A stretch of 59,807 bases of DNA, taken from positions 1-59,807 of the forward strand of contig DITW01000073.1 of the NCBI GenBank assembly GCA_002422945.1, read 5' to 3'. Made by a program: the position numbers and the translations under genes. The DNA comes from Sphingomonadales bacterium UBA6174. Its GTDB lineage: Bacteria; Pseudomonadota; Alphaproteobacteria; Sphingomonadales; Sphingomonadaceae. Positions 16,140 to 23,973 of this stretch are shown here, in pieces. The notes below the pieces were generated by a model. The model made no database searches and was not told the DNA's origin. It saw nothing but the letters and a program-made list of their open reading frames with translations. The stretch's first letter is position 1, and every line of letters starts with the position of its first letter.

Positions 16140-16615
16140 GCGAGGACAATAAGGTCAATTATCAGGAAGTCGGCGCGGTATCGCCGCCGCCCAAGGCCCG
16201 CGTCACCGATGCGGGCTTTGCCCCGCCGTCCGCACCTGGGCCAGAGCGTAAGCCTGACTATCTCGAAGGTTTCCTCTCGGAAAAGCCCGCAGCCCTGACC
16301 GGCGAAGAGCCGGGCGGCGATCTGTATGAGGCCGTGATTGCGGCGCTGAAGGACATTTTCGACCCGGAAATTCCGGTCAATATTTATGACCTCGGCCTGA
16401 TTTACAATGTCGAGATCAGCAATGGCCATGCGGTCGTCACCATGACGTTGACGACCCCGCATTGCCCGGTCGCGGAATCCATGCCCGCCGAAGTCGAAAT
16501 GCGCGTTGGCGCGGTGCCGGGGATCGGCGCTGCGGAGGTCAATCTCGTCTGGGACCCGGCATGGGACCCGGCGAAAATGTCCGATGAGGCGAAGCTCGAA
16601 CTCGGTATGTTGTAA
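16136..16615 (+). CDS. sufT: SUF-associated DUF59/MIP18-family protein
   Basis: A 159-residue protein with a Pro-rich N-terminal part and a C-terminal MIP18/DUF59 domain (LYEAVIAALKDIFDPEIPVNIYDLGLIYNVEI, then MTLTTPHCPVAESMPAEVE). The Cys in TPHCP is the conserved reactive residue of the family. Such proteins assist maturation of Fe-S proteins and are the usual last or next-to-last gene of the alphaproteobacterial suf operon. It overlaps sufS (ATGA) and is followed at once by a strong terminator, so the sufA-type carrier often found here is absent. Confidence 0.9.
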   Translation: MSEDNKVNYQEVGAVSPPPKARVTDAGFAPPSAPGPERKPDYLEGFLSEKPAALTGEEPGGDLYEAVIAALKDIFDPEIPVNIYDLGLIYNVEISNGHAVVTMTLTTPHCPVAESMPAEVEMRVGAVPGIGAAEVNLVWDPAWDPAKMSDEAKLELGML

Positions 16616-16644
16616 AAAAAGGGGGCGTTGCGGCCCCCTTTTTT
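16614..16644 (+). terminator. Intrinsic terminator of the suf operon
   Basis: A GGGGGC/GCCCCC stem with loop GTTGCG is extended by A-run/T-run pairing and followed by TTTTTT. It starts at the sufT stop codon. Because of the A-run it could also work for the leftward leuA transcript. Confidence 0.93.
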
Positions 16645-16687
16645 AATTTTCCGGCCTTTTCCTCGCTTCGCCGTTCTCTCCCTCCTG

Positions 16688-16758
16688 CGTCATGCTGAAC
16701 TTGATTCAGCATCTCTTCGCAGGCCGGGAATGGACCCTGAAACAAGTTCAGGGTGACG
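16688..16758. repeat. Paired palindromic repeat between convergent sufT and leuA
   Basis: Two short palindromes, ATGCTGAACTTGATTCAGCAT (16692-16712, written here in part as ATGCTGAA with TTCAGCAT) and ACCCTGAA with TTCAGGGT (16734-16754), are flanked by CGTCA at 16688 and TGACG at 16754. The arrangement matches dispersed REP/BIME-like intergenic repeats common in sphingomonads. No ORF is involved. Confidence 0.65.
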
Positions 16759-16785
16759 AGAGAGAGGGGAATTGGGTCGGGCCTT

Positions 16786-18357
16786 TTACCCCGCCGATGC
16801 TTCGTTCAGGCTGCTCTTGCCGCGCTTGACCATCAGCTTGTTGAGCGCATTGACATAGGCGCGCGCGCTGGCGACCATCGTGTCATAATGCGCGCCACGG
16901 CCACGCACCGTGCGGCCATCTTCCGACAACAGCACCGACACTTCCGCCTGTGCATCGGTGCCGCCGGTCACGGCATGGACTTCATAACGTTCCAACACCG
17001 ATTGATCATGCGGCACGATCATGCGGATGGCGTTGAACAATGCATCGACCGGGCCATTGCCCTTGCTGGTGACGGTCGTTTCCTTGCCATCGACTTCCAA
17101 GGTCAGGATCGCGCGCTGCGGGCCGTTGGAGCCGCAATACACTTCGACTTCCTTGACCTGAATGACATCATGGCCGCGCAGGACTTCATCATCGACCAAC
17201 GCGATAATGTCTTCATCGTACACGGCCTTTTTGGCATCGGCCAAGGCCTTGAACCGGACAAAGGCGTCCTGAAATTCATTGTCGCCCAGACGGAAGCCCA
17301 GTTCCTCCAGCTTCTGACGGAAGGCGGCACGGCCCGAATGCTTGCCCATGACCAGATTGGAGGCGTTCAAGCCGACCGATTCCGGAGTCATGATTTCATA
17401 GGTGCTCGCATCCTTGATCATGCCATCTTGATGGATGCCGCTTTCGTGCGCGAAGGCATTGGCGCCGACAATCGCCTTGTTCGGCTGGACTTGAAAGCCG
17501 GTGATGCCGGAAATCAGGCGGCTGGCGCGGGTGATTTCGGTGGTGACCGCATTGGTGCGGAACGGCATCACATCATGACGCACCTTCAGCGCCATGACGA
17601 TTTCTTCAATCGCCGCATTGCCTGCGCGTTCGCCGATGCCGTTGATGGTCGATTCCACCTGACGCGCCCCGGCCATGACGGCGGCGAGCGTATTAGCAAC
17701 GGCCAGCCCCAGATCATTGTGGCAATGGGTCGAAAAGATCGCCTGATCGGCATTCGGCACGCGGTTCAATACATCGCGGAACATCGCGCCATAGGTTTCC
17801 GGCGTGGCATAGCCGACCGTATCCGGCAGGTTGATGGTGCGCGCGCCCGATTTGATCGCGATTTCCACTGCGCGACACAGGAAATCCGGGTCGGAGCGGG
17901 TCGCATCTTCCGCCGACCATTCGACATCCGGGCACAAGGACGTGGCCAGCGAGACGCTCTGTTCAATCGCGGCCAGCACTTCTTCCGGCGTCTTGTTCAG
18001 CTTGACGCGCATGTGCAGCGGGCTGGTCGCGATGAAAGTGTGGATGCGCGGGAATTTGGCGTGCTTCACTGCTGCCCATGCGCGTTCGATATCGGCGGTG
18101 GCGGCGCGGGCCAAGCTGGCGACGGTGGCGCTTTCACATTGTTTCGCCACTTGCGACACGGCTTCGAAATCGCCTTCCGAGGCGATAGCAAAACCAGCTT
18201 CGATAATGTCGACGCCCAATGATTCGAGCTGAGCCGCCACGCGCAGTTTTTCTTCCAGATTCATGGAACAGCCGGGCGATTGTTCGCCATCGCGCAGGGT
18301 GGTGTCGAAAATTTTGACGGTATCGCTCACGTTCTTGATCCTTGATGCACCGGCCAT
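16786..18357 (-). CDS. leuA: 2-isopropylmalate synthase
   Basis: A 523-residue enzyme that condenses acetyl-CoA with 2-oxoisovalerate, the first committed step of leucine synthesis. The TIM-barrel catalytic part opens with VKIFDTTLRDGEQSPG (metal Asp and substrate Arg), contains STHCHNDLGLAVANT (metal His pair) and GERAGNAAIEEIVMAL. The C-terminal regulatory domain (about residues 390-510; LTLEVDGKETTVTSKGNGPVDALFNAI) binds leucine for feedback inhibition. Length is normal. A leucine-rich leader peptide and attenuator lie upstream (18416-18520), so expression should also respond to charged tRNA-Leu. Confidence 0.96.
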   Translation of the reverse strand: MAGASRIKNVSDTVKIFDTTLRDGEQSPGCSMNLEEKLRVAAQLESLGVDIIEAGFAIASEGDFEAVSQVAKQCESATVASLARAATADIERAWAAVKHAKFPRIHTFIATSPLHMRVKLNKTPEEVLAAIEQSVSLATSLCPDVEWSAEDATRSDPDFLCRAVEIAIKSGARTINLPDTVGYATPETYGAMFRDVLNRVPNADQAIFSTHCHNDLGLAVANTLAAVMAGARQVESTINGIGERAGNAAIEEIVMALKVRHDVMPFRTNAVTTEITRASRLISGITGFQVQPNKAIVGANAFAHESGIHQDGMIKDASTYEIMTPESVGLNASNLVMGKHSGRAAFRQKLEELGFRLGDNEFQDAFVRFKALADAKKAVYDEDIIALVDDEVLRGHDVIQVKEVEVYCGSNGPQRAILTLEVDGKETTVTSKGNGPVDALFNAIRMIVPHDQSVLERYEVHAVTGGTDAQAEVSVLLSEDGRTVRGRGAHYDTMVASARAYVNALNKLMVKRGKSSLNEASAG

Positions 18358-18415
18358 CTGCGGGCCGGTCGATATCTCGATGACAGGCTATAGGCCTGAA
18401 CGGTAAAAGGATAAA

Positions 18416-18479
18416 CCCTTAGGCGGGAAGTGCCACAGGCGGCGCAGGGCGCGGCCGAGCGAAAACACACGCCTAAGGG
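18416..18479 (-). promoter_or_regulatory. Probable transcription attenuator of leuA
   Basis: On the leftward transcript, CCCTTAGGCG (18479-18470), which overlaps the stop of the leader peptide, can pair perfectly over 10 bases with CGCCTAAGGG (18425-18416). The second arm is followed by TTTATCCTTTT. The 44-base interval is GC-rich and can form its own hairpin. This is the layout of a ribosome-dependent attenuator; which of the alternative stems is the terminator needs folding. Confidence 0.65.
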
Positions 18480-18520
18480 CGTGTAAGTCGTAGTAGAAGC
18501 AGGGCGCGAATAGCGTGCAT
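18473..18520 (-). CDS. leuL: leuA leader peptide
   Basis: A 15-codon ORF, MHAIRALLLLRLTRP, with four leucine codons in a row (CTG CTT CTA CTA) and a fifth one codon later (CTT), 116 bases before the leuA start. Leucine codons in a short ORF followed by overlapping inverted repeats are the hallmark of attenuation control: stalling at these codons when charged tRNA-Leu is scarce would change the folding of the attenuator. No strong ribosome site is obvious. The symbol is by analogy with leuL of enterobacteria, not by homology. Confidence 0.7.
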   Translation of the reverse strand: MHAIRALLLLRLTRP

Positions 18521-18587
18521 AGGCAATGTTATTGCCGAATCGCGCGCAAATGTCCAGCCAAACCCCATCACATCCCTTTTCAGGATA

Positions 18588-19250
18588 TCACAGGGCGGCG
18601 AGCACGCTTTCAAACAGGCGACGACCGTCATTGCCACCATGGGCCGGTTCGATCATCCGTTCTGGATGCGGCATCATGCCCAGCACATTACGCTTTTCGC
18701 TCAGAATTCCAGCGATGTCACGGGCTGCGCCATTGATCGGGGTCGTGTAGCGGAACGCCACCCGGCCTTCGCCTTCAAGCCGGTCCAGCGTATCGGCATC
18801 GGCGTTGAAATTGCCATCATGATGGGCAACCGGGAAATTGACCTGCTCACCAGCCTGATAGAGCCGGGTGAAATCGGAATTATTGTTGGCAACCGTCAGC
18901 GATACATCGCGGCAGATGAAGTTCATCGTCGCATTGCGCATCAACGCGCCGGGCAGCATGCCCGCCTCGGTAAGCACCTGAAAACCATTGCACACGCCCA
19001 ACACGCGCACGCCACGGTCGGCAGCGGCCTTAACGGCGGTGATGATCGGGCTGCGGGCCGAAATCGCGCCGCAGCGCAGATAATCGCCATAAGAAAAGCC
19101 GCCGGGTAACGCGATGAAATCGACGCCTTCTGGCAGTTCGCTCTCGCGATGCCAGATCATGGCCGGGGCCTTGCCGGTCACTTGTTCAAGCGCGACGGCC
19201 ATATCGCGGTCGCAATTGGAACCGGGGAAGACGATGACTGCGGTTTTCAT
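18588..19250 (-). CDS. purQ: Phosphoribosylformylglycinamidine synthase subunit PurQ
   Basis: A 220-residue class-I glutamine amidotransferase that supplies ammonia to PurL for FGAM formation in purine synthesis. The catalytic Cys is Cys87 in VLGVCNGFQVL, with the His/Glu pair in MMPHPERM near the C-terminus, and LPGGFSYGDYLR is a family signature. The ATG at 19250 begins the typical MKTAVIVFPGSNCDRD start; longer frames upstream are not used. It lies 14 bases after purS, as in other bacteria with the three-subunit enzyme. purL is not in the window. Confidence 0.96.
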   Translation of the reverse strand: MKTAVIVFPGSNCDRDMAVALEQVTGKAPAMIWHRESELPEGVDFIALPGGFSYGDYLRCGAISARSPIITAVKAAADRGVRVLGVCNGFQVLTEAGMLPGALMRNATMNFICRDVSLTVANNNSDFTRLYQAGEQVNFPVAHHDGNFNADADTLDRLEGEGRVAFRYTTPINGAARDIAGILSEKRNVLGMMPHPERMIEPAHGGNDGRRLFESVLAAL

Positions 19251-19264
19251 GGCGTTTTGGTCCG

Positions 19265-19501
19265 TCAGCCGGCGACTGGTTCGATGCGGAAATTCTCGAT
19301 CACGGTATTGGCGAGCAATTGCTGGCACATCCGTTCGATATCGGCGGTGGTCACGCTGTCATCGAGGTCAAGCTCGATCAGCTTGCCCGCGCGCACGTCA
19401 TTGACGCCGCCAAAACCAAGACCCTCCAGTGCGTGGTGGATGGCCTTGCCCTGTGGGTCAAGCACCCCGTTTTTCAACGTCACATAGATCCGCGTTTTCA
19501 T
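19265..19501 (-). CDS. purS: Phosphoribosylformylglycinamidine synthase subunit PurS
   Basis: A 78-residue small subunit that holds PurL and PurQ together in the small-type FGAM synthase complex. It has the complete family pattern: KTRIYVTLKNGVLDPQGKAI, the ALEGLGF helix, and GKLIELDLDD, with a C-terminal helix ANTVIENFRIE. Directly upstream of purQ in the same direction. Confidence 0.95.
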   Translation of the reverse strand: MKTRIYVTLKNGVLDPQGKAIHHALEGLGFGGVNDVRAGKLIELDLDDSVTTADIERMCQQLLANTVIENFRIEPVAG

Positions 19502-19658
19502 GCATTCGTCCCGGTTGCTGCGTGGCTGTGTGTGGATGTGCTCCCTATGGCGATGCTTGTTCGATCATGCAAGGATTCACACATCATTAGCGATAAATAT
19601 GGCATAAGCGAATGAGTCGGTCCGATGTTCGGGCGTTCGCCGACGGGGAGTTGAGTAC

Positions 19659-19817
19659 ATGTTTGGCATTGCGTTTATTATTTTTGTCGCCCTTTTCGGC
19701 TATGGGGACGAAGTGTTCGGTTGGTACGATAATACCGAAGGTTATATCCGTATCGCCCTTGGGATCAGCTTTGTTCTTGGCGCGATCTGCGGATATACCG
19801 GGCGCTCAGGGCAATAG
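19659..19817 (+). CDS. Small two-segment membrane protein
   Basis: A 52-codon gene on the plus strand. The product starts with a hydrophobic segment (MFGIAFIIFVALFGYG), has a short acidic/aromatic loop (DEVFGWYDNTEG) and a second hydrophobic segment (IALGISFVLGAICGYTG). GGGGAG lies 8 bases before the ATG, a good ribosome site, and codon use is normal. It resembles no family I can name. It stands alone between divergent purS and the convergent secreted protein gene. Small membrane proteins of this type are often missed; the good start site is the main reason to accept it. Confidence 0.62.
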   Translation: MFGIAFIIFVALFGYGDEVFGWYDNTEGYIRIALGISFVLGAICGYTGRSGQ

Positions 19818-19909
19818 CCCAAAACGCCCTGATCCCTCGATAAAAGCATATCTTCGTCTTGATGCAAAAAAGAGCTGATCGGATGGCGGGGACCAAAGCC
19901 CGCATTCGA

Positions 19910-20308
19910 TCAAGGCAGATTGCTGTCCGCCTCTTTCTTGGCCTTTTGCTCTTCGCGCGCCTGACGCATCATTTCAGCATAGCAGCCGGTCCAGCCACCG
20001 GCACCGGTGGGTGAGCAGCTATTGGTACCGGTGCGGCCGACATATTCAATCGACCGCGCGCGCTCTGCCCAGCTCTGCGCATCAGGAGTCCGCTTTGATT
20101 CGCGCAACGCCTGCGGGATGCGATAGCGCTCCGATTCGGGTTTGCGCGCGCAGACCACAATATCACCGCCCGTGCTGGCGGGGCAGGGATCGTCGCCATA
20201 GACGATCAGCATCTGGTCTTTTTGCTGCGCGGCGACCGGAACGGGCGCAAGCGCGATTGCCAATGGTGCCGCGATAAGACCGAGGGTCGTAAAAATGATC
20301 GGGCGCAT
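19910..20308 (-). CDS. Secreted hypothetical protein
   Basis: A 132-residue protein with a clear N-terminal signal peptide (IIFTTLGLIAAPLAIALAP followed by VPVAAQ, cleavage likely after AAQ). The mature part has four Cys residues (DDPCPAS, VVCARK, NSCSPTG, GCYAEM) that could form two disulphides, and a charged C-terminal helix (MMRQAREEQKAKKEAD). The segment GGDIVVCARKPESERYRIPQALR is of a type I associate with sphingomonad secreted proteins. Function unknown, location probably periplasmic. Confidence 0.75.
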   Translation of the reverse strand: MRPIIFTTLGLIAAPLAIALAPVPVAAQQKDQMLIVYGDDPCPASTGGDIVVCARKPESERYRIPQALRESKRTPDAQSWAERARSIEYVGRTGTNSCSPTGAGGWTGCYAEMMRQAREEQKAKKEADSNLP

Positions 20309-20347
20309 GGCAGATCTCCTGAGTCTAAAATGAGAATGATGATGACA

Positions 20348-20890
20348 TCATATCCGCTTGGACATGGCAATGGCGAAGCGGCAGCCAAGGCGGATCGCCC
20401 CCGCCAAAAGAGGATAGGCCGGGGCCTGTTCGGCGCCCGCGGCCAGGGCGGTAGCGCGATGTTCGACCTCTTCGGCCTGAAATTCGGCAATCATCGCGCG
20501 TAATTCGGGATCGGCCTCGCTGGGCGGTGCGGCGTCCAGTTCGCGCAATTGTTCGGCATAATGCGCGTCGATTTCGGTTTCGATGGCGGCGGTGCAGGCC
20601 ATCGCCGCTTTTGGCCCGATCAGGGCAGTCGCCGCGCCAAGGGCAAAGCCGGCCACATCCCAAAAGGGTTGAAGCAAGGTCGGGCGCACCCCGCGTGTCG
20701 CCAATAATTTATCGAACAAGCGGCGGTGGCGTTCTTCCTGTGCGGCCATGTGGGCGATAGAACCGCTGATCGCATGGTCGGTGCCAAGCACTGCCATCTG
20801 GCCCGCATAGATACGGGTTGCACCATATTCGCCCGCCTGATCGACGCGGATCATCTGGCTGCGATCCATCTTGCTTTCATCCGTGCTCAT
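20348..20890 (-). CDS. coq7: Demethoxyubiquinone hydroxylase (COQ7/UbiF-equivalent)
   Basis: A 180-residue di-iron hydroxylase that adds the last ring hydroxyl in ubiquinone synthesis. The iron ligands are recognisable: Glu21 (DQAGEYGA), Glu52 and His55 (QEERHRRLF), Glu104 and the Glu141-x2-His144 pair (EEVEHRA). Members bind the inner face of the membrane by amphipathic helices. The start overlaps the end of the dsbB-like gene by ATGA, so the two are probably cotranscribed with the S41 protease upstream. Confidence 0.94.
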   Translation of the reverse strand: MSTDESKMDRSQMIRVDQAGEYGATRIYAGQMAVLGTDHAISGSIAHMAAQEERHRRLFDKLLATRGVRPTLLQPFWDVAGFALGAATALIGPKAAMACTAAIETEIDAHYAEQLRELDAAPPSEADPELRAMIAEFQAEEVEHRATALAAGAEQAPAYPLLAGAIRLGCRFAIAMSKRI

Positions 20891-21366
20891 GCCCGACCTT
20901 TCCGTGCCAGCAGGGCGAGGACCATCAGCCCTGCGGGGATAGAGATCAGCGCATTAAACCCTGCAAGGGAAATGCCGAACAATGTCCATTGCGGCTGGTC
21001 GCATCGGATCAAGGGCGTGGCCATGATGTCGGCCAGCACGTCCTGCGCCGATCCGGCGGCACTCGTGACAGAGCAGGAGGTCAAGCCCTCCCACCAGCGA
21101 TATTCGACCCCGGCATGAAAAACGCCGATCAGGCCGGAGGTGATAATCGCCAGACCCGCGAATGCGACAAGGAATGAGCGCAATCCGCGCCCCGGCAGGA
21201 TGAAGGCGAGGGCCGCGAGCGCGATGGCCGCATAATGGGGCCAGCGCTGCCAATGGCACATTTCGCACGGATACAGCCCGCCGATATATTGCGAGCCAAG
21301 CGCCCCTGCCATCAATGCGGCAGGCACGATGAGCGCGAGCAGCCGAGCGGGTGCAAGGCCCTGCAT
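20887..21366 (-). CDS. dsbB: Disulfide bond formation protein B family
   Basis: A 159-residue membrane protein with four membrane helices. The first periplasmic loop carries the redox pair Cys34-Glu-Met-Cys37 (YPCEMCHWQRW) and the second loop a further Cys pair (TSCSV and IRCDQPQW). The enzyme reoxidises DsbA-type thiol oxidases and passes electrons to quinone, consistent with a neighbouring quinone synthesis gene. The ATG at 21366 sits just after the ctpA stop; an extended frame to 21399 inside ctpA is less likely. Confidence 0.9.
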   Translation of the reverse strand: MQGLAPARLLALIVPAALMAGALGSQYIGGLYPCEMCHWQRWPHYAAIALAALAFILPGRGLRSFLVAFAGLAIITSGLIGVFHAGVEYRWWEGLTSCSVTSAAGSAQDVLADIMATPLIRCDQPQWTLFGISLAGFNALISIPAGLMVLALLARKGRA

Positions 21367-21367
21367 C

Positions 21368-22705
21368 TTAGCGTGAACCACGGCTCTTGCTGCCCGCATT
21401 GGCAGCTATTTTGGCCGTGGCCGTCTTGTTGATTGCGCGCACAGCGTAGTCGAGTTGGAAGTCCTTGATGCCCTTCTTTTCAAGCTCTACCGCCGTCGCG
21501 GTGAAGCGCGGGTCGTCCTTGTTGTCGTCTTCCAACACGCTGTTATCGACCTTGGCCTCGTTGATCAGGTGGCGGCGCAAATCTGCCTCGCGGAAGCTCG
21601 GGCGCGATTTATAATCCGGGTCGGAAAGCTGCGGCACATTGATGTCCGGCTCGATCCCGCCTTCCTGCACCGAACGGCCCGATGGCGTGTAATAACGCGC
21701 GGTCGTCAGGCGGAGCGCGGTATCTTCCGACAATTGCAGCAGGGTCTGAACCGAGCCTTTACCAAAGCTGCGGGTTCCCATCACGATGGCGCGGCGATGA
21801 TCCTGCAATGCACCCGCCACGATTTCGGAGGCCGAGGCGGAGCCGGAATCGACCAGCACGATGATCGGCTTGCCCTTCGCATAATCGCCGGGCTTGGCAT
21901 AATAACGCTCAATATCTGATTTGCGACGGCCCCGCTGCGACACGACCTCGCCACGTTCAAGGAACGCGTCCGAGACTTCAATCGCCTGATCGAGCAGCCC
22001 GCCGGGGTTGGAGCGCAGGTCGACAATATAGCCGACAACCTTGCCCGCGGTCGCCTTTTCAATCGCGACCATCGCGGCGCGCACGCCTTCGCCGGTGTTC
22101 TTGCTGAAGCTATTGATATTGACGACGCCGACCTGATCCTTGATTTCCCATTTAACCGGCTTGAGGGTGATGATCTCGCGCGTCACTTCGACGTCGAACG
22201 GTTTGTCGCGACCCGGGCGAACGATGGTGAGCTTGATAGAGGTGCCCGGTTTGCCGCGCATTTTCTGCACTGCTTCATCGAGCGTGCCGCCATAGATCAG
22301 CACGCCATCCAGATGGGTGACGAAATCGCCCGCTTTGACGCCTGCGCGGTCCGCAGGCGAATCTTCGGTCGGTGCGACAACTTTGACGGCCCCGTCTTCC
22401 ATCCCGACGGTCAGGCCAAGTCCGCCATATTCGCCATCGGTCTGGGTTCGCATATTCTGGAAATCGCGGGCGTCGAGGAACGAGCTATGCGGATCGAGCG
22501 CGGCGAGCATGCCGTCAATCGCGCCCTTTATCAGCACCTTGTCATCGACCTGTTCGACATATTCGGTGCGAATACGCTCAAATACGCTCATGAATTGGTC
22601 GAGTTCGCGATAGCTGTCGACATCCACCGCCGCCATCGACGCATTGGCCGCCGGAATCAGCGCCATAGCGCCAGCGAACAGGAGGAACTTGCGGGAGACT
22701 TTCAT
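21368..22705 (-). CDS. ctpA: S41 family C-terminal processing peptidase
   Basis: A 445-residue periplasmic protease. A signal peptide (KFLLFAGAMALIPAANASMA) is followed by the helical N-domain, a PDZ domain (GLGLTVGMEDGAVKVVAPTEDSPADRAGVKAGDFV) and the tail-specific protease domain with the Ser of SGSASASEIVAGAL and the Lys of RSFGKGSVQTL as the catalytic dyad. The family trims C-termini of periplasmic proteins and controls cell wall hydrolases. First of a likely ctpA-dsbB-coq7 operon (one base to dsbB). The ATG at 22705 gives a proper signal peptide. Confidence 0.94.
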   Translation of the reverse strand: MKVSRKFLLFAGAMALIPAANASMAAVDVDSYRELDQFMSVFERIRTEYVEQVDDKVLIKGAIDGMLAALDPHSSFLDARDFQNMRTQTDGEYGGLGLTVGMEDGAVKVVAPTEDSPADRAGVKAGDFVTHLDGVLIYGGTLDEAVQKMRGKPGTSIKLTIVRPGRDKPFDVEVTREIITLKPVKWEIKDQVGVVNINSFSKNTGEGVRAAMVAIEKATAGKVVGYIVDLRSNPGGLLDQAIEVSDAFLERGEVVSQRGRRKSDIERYYAKPGDYAKGKPIIVLVDSGSASASEIVAGALQDHRRAIVMGTRSFGKGSVQTLLQLSEDTALRLTTARYYTPSGRSVQEGGIEPDINVPQLSDPDYKSRPSFREADLRRHLINEAKVDNSVLEDDNKDDPRFTATAVELEKKGIKDFQLDYAVRAINKTATAKIAANAGSKSRGSR

Positions 22706-22916
22706 GCGCAATCGGCTTTCACAAGATACTGGTTACCAACATGATATATGTAGATAACGTGGGTAATGTTGATTTGAAACGGACTCTAGCCGAGTTTCAC
22801 GGGCCGACCAAGTGGAAGTGTGAGGGATTTCGTGCACGGAGGCGATGGGGATAAGCAGCTTGCAATGGCTGCATATTCCCCCATGCTGAAGGCATAAGGA
22901 TTGGAGCGCCGGTAAG

Positions 22917-23864
22917 ATGCGGATTGCGTCGTTCAATGTCCAGAATTTGCGACTGCGTCAGCGTGGTGGCGATTGGCGGCTGGATGGCGCGCGCGATAGC
23001 GATACCGTCAGCGATAATACGATTGTGGCCAAGAAGCTGGATGGCACGGACCGACGGTTGACGGCGGATGTGCTGCGCGATGCCGATGCGGATGTGGTGG
23101 CATTACAAGAAGTGTTCGATCAGGCGACGCTCGATTATTTTCACGATCATATGTTGTTGCCGGAAGGGGTGGCGCCCTATCCCTATCGCATCTGCCTGCC
23201 GGGCAATGACGGGCGCGGGCTGGATGTCGCGGTGATGAGCCGTCTGCCGATGACAGAGGTCGTCAGCCATGCGGCGCTGACCCCGTTTGACCTTGGCTTG
23301 TCGGTGGAACCGCACCCGGGCCTTGGCATCGCGCCCGACCGCCCGATATTCAGGCGCGATTGCTTAATGGTGACGGTCGGTCGGCTGACCTTGTTCCTCT
23401 GCCATTTCAAAGCGCCCTATCCGGATGAAGAGGGGGCATGGATCATCCGACGGCTGGAGGCGCAGGCGGTGCGGCAGTTGATCGAGCGGCGTTTTGCCGA
23501 TGACGCGAACGCCTATTGGATGTTGATCGGCGATCTGAATGAACCGGCCATCTCGCCTATGGGAAAAGAGCGGGCGATTGCGCCGCTGATCGGTGATTTT
23601 TCGGTCGATTTGCTGGCGCGATTACCTGCGGATGATCGCTGGACCTATTTTGATCGCTGGAGCGGACTATATTCCCGGCCCGATGCGGTACTGGCATCCC
23701 CCGCATTGGCACGGGATTGGCCGGGGGCCTGCCCAAAGATCCTGCGCGAGGGATTGGGGCGCGAGGTCGGGGCCGGGGCCGGGGCGCGGCTGCAAGAGGT
23801 GGGTGAGCATCGCCCGCATGCGAGCGATCATGCGGCGATTTTGATCGATTTTCCTGAACTTTGA
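22917..23864 (+). CDS. Endonuclease/exonuclease/phosphatase family protein
   Basis: A 315-residue EEP-fold hydrolase. It begins with the metal-site motif IASFNVQNLR, then ADVVALQEVFD (catalytic Glu), PGNDGRGLDVAVMSRLP, a FLCHFKAPYPDEEGAW segment, MLIGDLNEPA (Asp-x-Asn) and ends with EHRPHASDHAAILIDF (Asp-His). All catalytic residues of the family are thus present. No signal peptide is seen. Members act on DNA, phosphoinositides or sphingomyelin-like lipids; the substrate cannot be told here. It stands as a single gene. Confidence 0.88.
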   Translation: MRIASFNVQNLRLRQRGGDWRLDGARDSDTVSDNTIVAKKLDGTDRRLTADVLRDADADVVALQEVFDQATLDYFHDHMLLPEGVAPYPYRICLPGNDGRGLDVAVMSRLPMTEVVSHAALTPFDLGLSVEPHPGLGIAPDRPIFRRDCLMVTVGRLTLFLCHFKAPYPDEEGAWIIRRLEAQAVRQLIERRFADDANAYWMLIGDLNEPAISPMGKERAIAPLIGDFSVDLLARLPADDRWTYFDRWSGLYSRPDAVLASPALARDWPGACPKILREGLGREVGAGAGARLQEVGEHRPHASDHAAILIDFPEL

Positions 23865-23973
23865 TCGTTGCGGTGAATAAGATAGCATCGCGGCTGTATT
23901 CTCGCTGATGTCTGCCGTGATTTCCGAGCCGGTAAATGTTCCATTTCCCTCGAAATCACTCTAAAGGGGCGGC

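Noticed and set aside
16753..18222. A 489-codon open frame on the plus strand opposite leuA
   Set aside because: It is the antisense shadow of the leuA coding sequence; it has no family resemblance and leuA is certain.
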